From: JAGMES01 sp023128035
Lineage (GTDB): Bacteria > Bacillota > Halanaerobiia > DY22613
DNA: 20,487 nt
Reading direction: 5' to 3'
NCBI GenBank assembly: GCA_030627905.1
Contig: DAOVRZ010000103.1
Coordinates: 1-20,487, forward strand
Shown here one piece after another: positions 13,069 to 20,487 of this stretch. A program made the position numbers and the translations under genes. Below the pieces are notes generated by a model, which was given only the letters and a program-made list of their open reading frames with translations, had not been told where the DNA came from and ran no database searches. Within the stretch, counting starts at the first letter, position 1. Each line of letters opens with the position of its first letter.

Positions 13069-16000
13069 ATGTCAATAAAAGTTATATATAAGGGTAAAGA
13101 GTTACAGTTCGATAAACCGCCTACTCCTAAAGAGATTAAAGAAAAATATGAGAAAGTTGCTAATGAAGTATCAGTTACAAGAGAAGTATTATCTATTGAG
13201 CAACCACCAGAATTAAAGCCTATAGAGGAACGTGACAAGTATCCATTATCCTATATCCAAAAGTCGATCTGGTTAGCAGAACAAATCAATTCTAAATTAT
13301 CATCAAATGTTGTTGCTTTTGCCACTGAGTTATCAGGGGAATTGAATAAAGAGGTTTTTTATCGTTCTATAGAGGCTCTTATTAAAAGACATTCTATTTT
13401 AAATACTAGATTTGCAACAGAACAAGGAGTACCTTATCAGAGAATAGTTCCTGAAAAAATAGATATTATTGAAACAGATATCAGTGATCTTCAAGACACT
13501 ATAACTGAAATGAAGCGTATTGAAAGAGAATGGGTAAATAAACCTTTTGATTTAGAAATCGACCCTTTAATTAGAATACAGTTAATTAGACGAGGTAAAG
13601 ATGAGCATACTGTATTATTTGTTATTCACCATTTAATTTTTGATGGTGAATCTTTGACTATATTTGTAAATGACTGGTGTGATATTTACGATGCCTTTGA
13701 TAATGGCAAAGAACCTGAGCTTGAGAAATTACCAGTTCAATATACAGACTATACCGTATGGGAGAAAAACCATCTTCATTTTGATATAGAGGAAGCCTAT
13801 TGGAAGAAAAAGCTAAGTGGAGATTTACCGGTAATTAAATTACCTAGTGATCATACTCATTCTGCAAATATTTCTAATAAGAGCGATGTGTATTACCAAA
13901 AAATTGATAAAGAATTATTACAAAAGATACGTATTTTGGGACGCCAAAAGGGTGCTTCTTTGTATATGGTCTTTTTAACAACTTTTAAAATTTTCCTCAA
14001 TCGATATACAGGAATAGAGAATGTTATCGTTGGTACACCTGTTTCTACTCGCCAACAAAAAGAAACAGAGAAAATGTGTGGGTGTTTTATAAATACCCTG
14101 GCATTACGCACAAACTTAATGGGAGATCCATCATTTACTGAACTTATAGGACGTATTCGTTTTACAGTTATGGAAAGTTTTAAACACCTTAAATATCCAT
14201 TTTCACGTTTAGTAGAAGTCTTAAATCCTCAGCGTGATAGTAGTTATAGTCCTATTTTTCAAGTTTCTATGGGGCTTATGGAAAATCCATTCATCTCAAA
14301 AGAACTCTCTACTCTTAAGGTTAAGACTTATGAAATTGAACCGGATTCATTGGATTTTGATTTACATCTAGATATAATTGATGAAAATGATGTGCTTTGG
14401 GTAAAGTGGCAATATAGAAGTGACTTATTTTTAGAAGATACAATAAAGTTAATGGCTTCTCATTTTAAAAGCTTATTAAGGAATATTGTAAAGTCTTCTG
14501 ACTGTAATATGAGCACTCTTGAAATGTTAAGCCAATCTGAAAAAGAACTTATCTTAAATGATTTTAACTCTACAAAACATGAGTTTCAACAAACTTGTGC
14601 ACACAAGTTTGTTGAACAGAGGAGTCTGGAAAAGCCTGATTCTGTTGCTGTTGTGCAAGGAGATAGGGAAATAATTTTTGGTCAATTGAACAAAAGAGCA
14701 AACCAACTAGCCCATCATTTAATCGTGCAGGGAGTTGGCCAGGGCAAAATTGTCGCTATCTGTATGAAACAGTCAATTGATATGATAATAGCAGCTTTAG
14801 CCGTCTTAAAAACTGGTGGAGCCTATTTACCACTTGATAGTGATCTGCCAAAGGGAAGAATATCTTATATATTGCAGGATGCTGATGTAGAAATTGTATT
14901 AACTAAAGAAGAAATAAAGAATAAATTTGAAGATCTTGATCTAAATCTATTTTATTGTGATACGGATTGGGACCAGCTGGCAGATAAAAGTAAAGGGAAT
15001 CCAGAATGTAAAGTGGTCTTAGATGACCTAGCATACGTAATCTATACCTCAGGTACTACTGGTAAACCAAAGGGTGTTTTAGTAGAACATAGAGGTTTAA
15101 CTAATTTAGTTTGCTGGCAGCAACGCAGGTATGGTATTACAGATAAAGATAGAACGTCTCATATTCATAGTATAGGATTTGATGCCTCTATATCGGAAAT
15201 ATGGCCTTATTTATCAGCGGGAGCATCAATCTATATTCCTGATGAAGAGACCCGCATTTCACCTGAAAAACTTCGTGATTGGTTGATTGAAAAACAAATT
15301 AATTTGGCAGATATACCGACCGCAATGATGGAAGTTCTTCTCACATTAAAGTGGCCAAAAGAGGTGGCATTAAGGTATGTTGCGACAGGTGGTGATCGTC
15401 TTCGTCGATATGTAGATGAAGATTTGCCGTTCCAACTGATTAATCAGTATGGTTTAACGGAGGTTTCAGTGATATCTATAGATACACTTGTTCCAGTCAT
15501 GGGAGAAAGAGAACTACCTCCTATAGGAAAACCAATTGATAATACTGATATATATATATTAAATGAAAATTTACAGGTTGCACCACTTATGGTAGCAGGC
15601 GAAATATATATTGGGGGAAGTGGACTGAGCCGTGGTTATATAAATAATGACAAGCTTAATGAAAGTAAGTTTATTGATAATCCATTCAAACCAGGAGAGA
15701 AGATTTTCAAGACAGGAGATATGGCTCGCTATCTGCCTGATGGAAATATAGAATATTTGGGACGTTTTGACAAGCAGGTTCAATTAAGAGGTTTTAGAAT
15801 TGAATTAGGGGAAATTGAATCTATTATTATGGAACATAAAGCAGTACGTGAGGCAGTTGTTATTGCCAGGGAAGATGGAGAGCAGGATAAACGTTTGGTG
15901 GCATATGTTGTATTAGACCCAGTTAAAGTTCGGTCAGAAGATGAAGAATTTCCAGAGACGATTTTAGAGAAACATTTAATATATTACTTACCTGAGTATA

Positions 16001-16434
16001 TGTTGCCTTCAGTATATGTATTTTTAGATGAAATCCCAATTACGGTGAATGGAAAAATAGATATCCAATCTCTGCCAGAGCCGAATTCAGAATTAAGGAA
16101 AGAAAGTGAATATATAGCTTCTAAGACAGAAACAGAAGTAAAACTTAAAGAGATATGGGAAGAACTATTAACTGTAAAAAGAATTAGTGCTAATGATCAT
16201 TTCTTTAAGCTGGGAGGGCATTCTCTATTGGCTTCCCAATTAATATCTAATATGCAGGCTAATTTTGGTGTGAGACTAACTATAAGAGATTTATTTGAAG
16301 AGCCAATATTAAATAAACTTGCAAAACGTATTGATAATGAGCTAGAGAGTGGAAATACTGTTCAAGTTCTATCTATCAAAAAAATAGATAGAAGAGCTAT
16401 GATGAAAGGAAAGAGGATAAAAAATGAAGAGTAA
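13069..16434 (+). CDS. NRPS2: docking segment - C - A (specificity unclear) - PCP
   Basis: This 1121-residue protein forms a complete elongation module. Residues 1-35 (start MSIKVIYKGKELQF, then a charged helix after PPTPKE) resemble the TubC/beta-hairpin docking domains at the N-termini of NRPS subunits that receive chains from another protein. The C domain (about 57-490) has an intact HHLIFDG (His187, His188, Asp192). The A domain (about 510-1003) has YTSGTTGKPKG (659-669), FKTGD, LGRFDKQVQLRGFR and Lys996. Specificity positions read D705 A706 S709 D748 V771 T773 Q793 V801 I802, a set I do not recognise, and the usual YGPTE motif reads YGLTE. The PCP carries Ser1052 in GGHSL. A basic tail ends the protein. 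The coding region contains a perfect 15-bp inverted repeat at the C-A junction. Its stop overlaps NRPS3 by 11 bp. Confidence 0.92.
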   Translation: MSIKVIYKGKELQFDKPPTPKEIKEKYEKVANEVSVTREVLSIEQPPELKPIEERDKYPLSYIQKSIWLAEQINSKLSSNVVAFATELSGELNKEVFYRSIEALIKRHSILNTRFATEQGVPYQRIVPEKIDIIETDISDLQDTITEMKRIEREWVNKPFDLEIDPLIRIQLIRRGKDEHTVLFVIHHLIFDGESLTIFVNDWCDIYDAFDNGKEPELEKLPVQYTDYTVWEKNHLHFDIEEAYWKKKLSGDLPVIKLPSDHTHSANISNKSDVYYQKIDKELLQKIRILGRQKGASLYMVFLTTFKIFLNRYTGIENVIVGTPVSTRQQKETEKMCGCFINTLALRTNLMGDPSFTELIGRIRFTVMESFKHLKYPFSRLVEVLNPQRDSSYSPIFQVSMGLMENPFISKELSTLKVKTYEIEPDSLDFDLHLDIIDENDVLWVKWQYRSDLFLEDTIKLMASHFKSLLRNIVKSSDCNMSTLEMLSQSEKELILNDFNSTKHEFQQTCAHKFVEQRSLEKPDSVAVVQGDREIIFGQLNKRANQLAHHLIVQGVGQGKIVAICMKQSIDMIIAALAVLKTGGAYLPLDSDLPKGRISYILQDADVEIVLTKEEIKNKFEDLDLNLFYCDTDWDQLADKSKGNPECKVVLDDLAYVIYTSGTTGKPKGVLVEHRGLTNLVCWQQRRYGITDKDRTSHIHSIGFDASISEIWPYLSAGASIYIPDEETRISPEKLRDWLIEKQINLADIPTAMMEVLLTLKWPKEVALRYVATGGDRLRRYVDEDLPFQLINQYGLTEVSVISIDTLVPVMGERELPPIGKPIDNTDIYILNENLQVAPLMVAGEIYIGGSGLSRGYINNDKLNESKFIDNPFKPGEKIFKTGDMARYLPDGNIEYLGRFDKQVQLRGFRIELGEIESIIMEHKAVREAVVIAREDGEQDKRLVAYVVLDPVKVRSEDEEFPETILEKHLIYYLPEYMLPSVYVFLDEIPITVNGKIDIQSLPEPNSELRKESEYIASKTETEVKLKEIWEELLTVKRISANDHFFKLGGHSLLASQLISNMQANFGVRLTIRDLFEEPILNKLAKRIDNELESGNTVQVLSIKKIDRRAMMKGKRIKNEE
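14585..14616. repeat. Perfect 15-bp inverted repeat with a 2-nt centre inside NRPS2
   Basis: TTCAACAAACTTGTG and its exact reverse complement flank a CA dinucleotide. The site lies in the coding sequence for residues about 505-516, the junction between the C and A domains. Pairing stops at the outer edge (T 14584 / C 14617). In RNA the innermost pairs would open to give a small loop, leaving a long AU-rich stem. There is no T-run after it, so it is not an intrinsic terminator. Confidence 0.9.
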
Positions 16435-19400
16435 TAATGAAATTTTTCTAATGCCCCTTTCTTTTGCACAACAGCGTTTATGGTTTATGCATCAGATAGA
16501 ATCTAAGCCTGAGGTTTTCAATGTTCGTGCTGCCTCTCGTTTAAGGGGCATACTTAATACAAAAGCATTGGAACTAAGTTTACAGGAGATAATTCATAGA
16601 CATGAGACATTGAGAACAACTTTTGAAATTCAGGAGGAGGAGCCTGTACAGGCGATTCATCCTCCTTCTTCTTATGAATTATCTATAGTAGTTAAAGATC
16701 ATATACCTGTTGAAGATCGGGAGAAAGAGATATCAAAATTTATAAAGGATGAAACCAAGAGACCTTTTGATTTAGAAAATGGACCCTTGTTCCGGATAAC
16801 CTTATTGAAATTAGGTGAAGAAGATTTTGTCTTATGTATTACTATGCATCATATTATTACAGATGGATGGTCTTTTGGAATCTTTATGGGTGAACTGATG
16901 AGATTGTATGAGGTCTATCAAGTTGGTGGGTCTTCTCCATTATCTGAATTACCTATTCAGTATGCAGATTATGCAATATGGCAAAGGGATATGATGCAAG
17001 GTGAAGTTTTGCAAAAACCACTTGACTTTTGGCAAGAACATTTAGGTAATGATCTGCCTGTGCTGGATTTGCCTACTGATTTTTTACGTCCACCAAAAAG
17101 AACTTCCAGTGGTGCTAGTTATGGAGTGTCTTTTTCTCAGGAAATGACTCAAAAGTTAAAAAACTTGTGTAATAAAGAAGAAGTTAGTCTTTTTATGGTA
17201 AGTATAACCGCATTAAACATATTGCTTTATCATTATACTAATCAAGAGGATATAGTGGTTGGAACTCCTGTAGCTAATCGTAATATGAAAGAGATTGAGG
17301 ATTTGATGGGCTTTTTTGTCAATACACTGGCCTTGAGGACAGATATGTCTAATAATCCTACGTTTCGTGAATTATTAGCACGTGTTAAAGATAATACGTT
17401 GAACGCGTATGACCATCAAGATATTCCATTTGATAAATTATTAGCTGAATTGCAGATACAAAGAGATAAAAGTAGAACTCCTGTTTTTCAGGTAATGCTT
17501 ACTTTAGAAAATACCCCATTTGAAGATTTGAAATTACCTGGACTTACACTAACTCCTATTATAGTTGAAGATAATACTGCTAAATTTGACTTAACGGTAT
17601 CTTTAAGGGTGACAGAAAGGGAAATTACAGAAATATTTAATTACAGTACAGATTTATTTAAAGAAGAGACTATTAAAAGAATGTCAGATCACTTTAAACT
17701 GATACTAAAACATATTCTGCAGAATGCCGATCAACGGATTGCAGAAATACCCCTTTTGACTGAAACTGAGAGAAATAGTATGCAACTTCAGTGGAAGAAG
17801 AGTTTAGTGGACCCTATTAGCCCAAAATCTATTGAACAATTATTTGAGGATGAGGCTAAAATGTCCCCTAATAGAATTGCTGTAGTATGTGGAAATAAGC
17901 AACTAACTTATCATGAGTTAAATATTAGATCTAACCAATTAGCCAATCATTTACGTCAGTTAGGAGTTTCAGCTGATACCCCGGTCGCGATCTATCTGAA
18001 TCGTTCAGTGGAAATGATTGTTTCTTTATTAGCTATTTTAAAAGCTGGGGGACACTATGTTCCTATTGATCCTGTTTTGCCGAAAAAACGGATTGATTTT
18101 ATGCTTGAAGACTCTGGGACTACTGTTGTATTAACTGAAGAAAAACTTGCTGACACCCTTTCACATAACAATTCAGAAATAGTGTGTGTTGACTCTATTG
18201 GATCAACTTTGAAAAAAAACAATACAGAAAATTTAAATTTAGAAAATTCAATAGAACAGCTAGCTTATATAATCTATACATCAGGCTCTACAGGAAAACC
18301 AAAGGGAGTTTTAGTACAGCACAAAAACCTAATTAACTATATTAGTGGATTATATCAGGTACTTAAGTTAGAAAAAGGAATGAGCTATGCTACAGTGTCA
18401 ACATTAGCTGCTGATTTAGGAAATACATCTATCTTTACGTCCTTATGTACTGGTGGAGAGTTACATATCTTTAGCCAGGAAAGTCTTCTTAATCCAAAAA
18501 TCTTCTCAGCGTATATGGCTCAGAATAAAGTTGATTGCTTAAAAATCACACCTTCACACCTGACTACATTGTTAAAGGGGAAGGATATAAAGAATATACT
18601 GCCAGAGAAGTATCTAATCTTAGGAGGAGAAGCATTAAGAAAAGAGTTGGTAGAGAAGATTAGAGACCTAGGTAAAGGATGTAAAATCATTAATCATTAT
18701 GGACCTTCTGAAACAACAATTGGTGTCCTTATGTGCCCAATAGATGATGAAATTATGGAATTAAGTAATGAAACAGTTCCAATCGGAAGAGCTATACCTG
18801 ATACAGAAGTATATCTACTTAATTCTCATATGCTGCCTGTGCCTATTGGTGTGCTAGGTGAAATCTATATTGGTGGTAAAAGTGTGACAAAGGGCTATCT
18901 AAATCGTGATGAATTGACTGATTCACGATTTATAAAAAGCCCATTTAAGAATGGGGAATCCCTATATAAGACAGGAGATCTCTGTCGCTATCTGCCAAAA
19001 GGATATATTGAGTTTATTGGTCGTGTAGATAATCAAGTTAAAATTCGTGGATTTCGAATTGAGATCGGTGAAATAGAAACTGTATTAAAAGGACATCCAC
19101 AGATACAGGAGGTTGTAATATTAATAAATGAGGAATTAGCAAATAATCCACGTTTGATCGCTTATGTGATACCTAATGATAAAGCAATGCCTTCTTCTAA
19201 AGAGCTACGCAGCTATTTAGAAGAGCGATTACCTGAATATATGATACCATTTGATTTTATAGAACTTACTGCGTTACCCCTCACTCCAAATGGTAAGATT
19301 GATAAGAATGGATTACCAAAAGTAGATGGAAAGAAAAAAGAATATATTCTTATATCTCCACGTACAAGGACTGAAGAGATGATCTCGGAGAGTTTGGCCC

Positions 19401-20487
19401 AGTTATTGGGTAGGGAAGTAGTGGGAATAAATGAGAATTTCTTTGAGATAGGTGGTCATTCATTATTAGCTACCCAGCTTGTATTGCATTTGCGTGTTGT
19501 ATTTAATATAGATTTACCTTTAAATTGTTTTCTGGATAATCCGACAGTAGAAGCTTTGGCTAAGTGGGTCGATAAACTAGTTGAAGATGAGAGAACATAT
19601 AGCTCCATAGAGCCGATAGAAGTAAGAGCATATTATGAGACATCATCAGCACAGAAACGGATGTATATATTAAATAATTTTGATAAAAATAGTCTGAATT
19701 ACAATATGCCAAATATCAGAATTATTGAAGGGGAATTAGATGTAGAAAAATTTAAAAATGCAATTGAATTACTTGTGACAAGACATGAATCTTTGAGAAC
19801 ATCTTTTGAGATGATAGGAGAAGATATCGTACAATGGGTGCATGATGAGGTAGAATTAGATATTCCATACATGGAGTTAGAAGGGGAAGAGTTAGAAACT
19901 AGAATATATCAGTTTATTAGACCTTTTGATCTGAATAGAGCACCACTAATGAGAGCAGAACTGATTAAGTTGTCTGAAGAGAAACATATGCTCTTATTTG
20001 ATATACATCATATTATATCTGATGGTGTATCTATGGGGATTATCTGGAGTGAAATTTCAGAGTTGTATAAAGGAAATACGTTACCAGAACTAAGGGTACA
20101 ATATAAGGATTTTTCTGTCTGGCAAAATAAATTATTTAAATCTGAAGCAATAAACAAGCAGGAAGAGTATTGGTTGGATGTTTTTAAAGGAGAGATTACT
20201 CGACTTAATATGCCGACAGATTTCAAAGAGCCACCAGTGCAGACCTTTGAGGGAGAACATATAGACTTTAAAGTAGATAGAAAAACCTATGAAAAAATTA
20301 GAAAAGTTATGCAAGAGACAAGTTCTACAATGTATATGGTCTTATTGGCTGCTTATAATGTTCTACTAGCAAAATACACAGGGCAGACAGATATAATAAT
20401 CGGCTCTCCAGTGGAAGGAAGAAATCATGCAGATTTAAGTAATATATTAGGAATGTTTGTTAATACATTGGCCATGAGAAATCGTCC
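16424..20487 (+). CDS. NRPS3: C - A (Asp-like) - PCP - C, cut by the window end
   Basis: An open frame of 1354 codons without a stop runs off the right edge. ATG 16424 overlaps the NRPS2 stop by 11 bp, and the C domain starts almost at once (PLSFAQQRLWF, residues 11-21) with no docking extension. C1 (about 8-450) has HHIITDG (His142, His143, Asp147). The A domain (about 470-965) has YTSGSTGKPKG (618-628), HYGPSE, YKTGD and Lys958. Its A4 core reads AADLGNTSIF in place of the common FDxxxxE. Specificity positions D664 L665 T668 K707 I732 G734 H758 I766 G767 give DLTKIGHIG(K), one conservative change from the surfactin Asp code. The PCP carries Ser1013 in IGGHSL. C2 starts near 1070 (SSAQKRMYIL) with HHIISDG (His1195, Asp1200) and is cut within its C-lobe. 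No epimerase lies between PCP and C2. At least one further module must follow. Confidence 0.93.
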   Translation, partial: MKSNNEIFLMPLSFAQQRLWFMHQIESKPEVFNVRAASRLRGILNTKALELSLQEIIHRHETLRTTFEIQEEEPVQAIHPPSSYELSIVVKDHIPVEDREKEISKFIKDETKRPFDLENGPLFRITLLKLGEEDFVLCITMHHIITDGWSFGIFMGELMRLYEVYQVGGSSPLSELPIQYADYAIWQRDMMQGEVLQKPLDFWQEHLGNDLPVLDLPTDFLRPPKRTSSGASYGVSFSQEMTQKLKNLCNKEEVSLFMVSITALNILLYHYTNQEDIVVGTPVANRNMKEIEDLMGFFVNTLALRTDMSNNPTFRELLARVKDNTLNAYDHQDIPFDKLLAELQIQRDKSRTPVFQVMLTLENTPFEDLKLPGLTLTPIIVEDNTAKFDLTVSLRVTEREITEIFNYSTDLFKEETIKRMSDHFKLILKHILQNADQRIAEIPLLTETERNSMQLQWKKSLVDPISPKSIEQLFEDEAKMSPNRIAVVCGNKQLTYHELNIRSNQLANHLRQLGVSADTPVAIYLNRSVEMIVSLLAILKAGGHYVPIDPVLPKKRIDFMLEDSGTTVVLTEEKLADTLSHNNSEIVCVDSIGSTLKKNNTENLNLENSIEQLAYIIYTSGSTGKPKGVLVQHKNLINYISGLYQVLKLEKGMSYATVSTLAADLGNTSIFTSLCTGGELHIFSQESLLNPKIFSAYMAQNKVDCLKITPSHLTTLLKGKDIKNILPEKYLILGGEALRKELVEKIRDLGKGCKIINHYGPSETTIGVLMCPIDDEIMELSNETVPIGRAIPDTEVYLLNSHMLPVPIGVLGEIYIGGKSVTKGYLNRDELTDSRFIKSPFKNGESLYKTGDLCRYLPKGYIEFIGRVDNQVKIRGFRIEIGEIETVLKGHPQIQEVVILINEELANNPRLIAYVIPNDKAMPSSKELRSYLEERLPEYMIPFDFIELTALPLTPNGKIDKNGLPKVDGKKKEYILISPRTRTEEMISESLAQLLGREVVGINENFFEIGGHSLLATQLVLHLRVVFNIDLPLNCFLDNPTVEALAKWVDKLVEDERTYSSIEPIEVRAYYETSSAQKRMYILNNFDKNSLNYNMPNIRIIEGELDVEKFKNAIELLVTRHESLRTSFEMIGEDIVQWVHDEVELDIPYMELEGEELETRIYQFIRPFDLNRAPLMRAELIKLSEEKHMLLFDIHHIISDGVSMGIIWSEISELYKGNTLPELRVQYKDFSVWQNKLFKSEAINKQEEYWLDVFKGEITRLNMPTDFKEPPVQTFEGEHIDFKVDRKTYEKIRKVMQETSSTMYMVLLAAYNVLLAKYTGQTDIIIGSPVEGRNHADLSNILGMFVNTLAMRNR

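Noticed and set aside
13893..14111. Minus-strand open frames within the operon (also near 1102-1389, 2707-3027, 4952-5209, 7577-7819, 15571-15783, 20008-20314)
   Set aside because: They lie opposite well-supported domains, have composition unlike real proteins and lack SD sequences; they are shadows of the plus-strand genes.

Overview
The window is strongly AT-rich, with AGGAGG-type ribosome binding sites and occasional TTG starts. This suggests a low-GC Gram-positive bacterium (Bacillota). The exact lineage cannot be read from the sequence; an anaerobic or spore-forming clostridial or halanaerobial host is only a guess.

Layout. The left edge carries the first 27 codons of a minus-strand gene with a good SD and promoter. 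Next comes a decayed fragment of what looks like a repeat-rich surface protein (about 196-817). It is followed by a gene-free, AT-rich stretch (818-1174) holding four perfect copies of a 12-bp tandem repeat. From 1175 to the right edge every gene is on the plus strand and tightly packed, several with short stop/start overlaps. This looks like one operon for a hybrid polyketide-nonribosomal peptide.

The operon encodes, in order: an FkbH-type HAD glyceryl transferase (shortened at its C-terminus); a three-gene ABC-2 exporter (ATPase plus two permeases); a discrete FkbJ-like acyl carrier protein; a stand-alone acyltransferase; an AT-less PKS module (KS-KR-ACP); NRPS1 (half condensation domain, A, PCP); a small nucleotidyltransferase-fold protein; NRPS2 (docking domain, C-A-PCP); and NRPS3 (C-A-PCP-C..., cut by the window end).

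Proposed logic. FkbH loads a glycolytic three-carbon unit on the free ACP. The stand-alone AT supplies the AT-less PKS module in trans. The PKS makes and ketoreduces one extension, and the NRPS proteins add amino acids. Specificity residues read from the A domains are DAFFIGGTF(K) for A1 (Val/Ile-like), DASDVTQVI(K) for A2 (no match I recognise) and DLTKIGHIG(K) for A3 (one residue from the classic Asp code). No dehydrogenases of the hydroxy- or methoxymalonyl-ACP pathway are present here, so glyceryl may be a starter unit; those genes could also lie beyond the right edge. NRPS1 lacks the catalytic half of its C domain, while NRPS2 has a TubC/beta-hairpin-like docking segment and an intact C domain. 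The PKS may therefore hand its chain directly to NRPS2, with NRPS1 acting in trans or as a separate loader. No thioesterase or cluster end is visible, so the product is incomplete.
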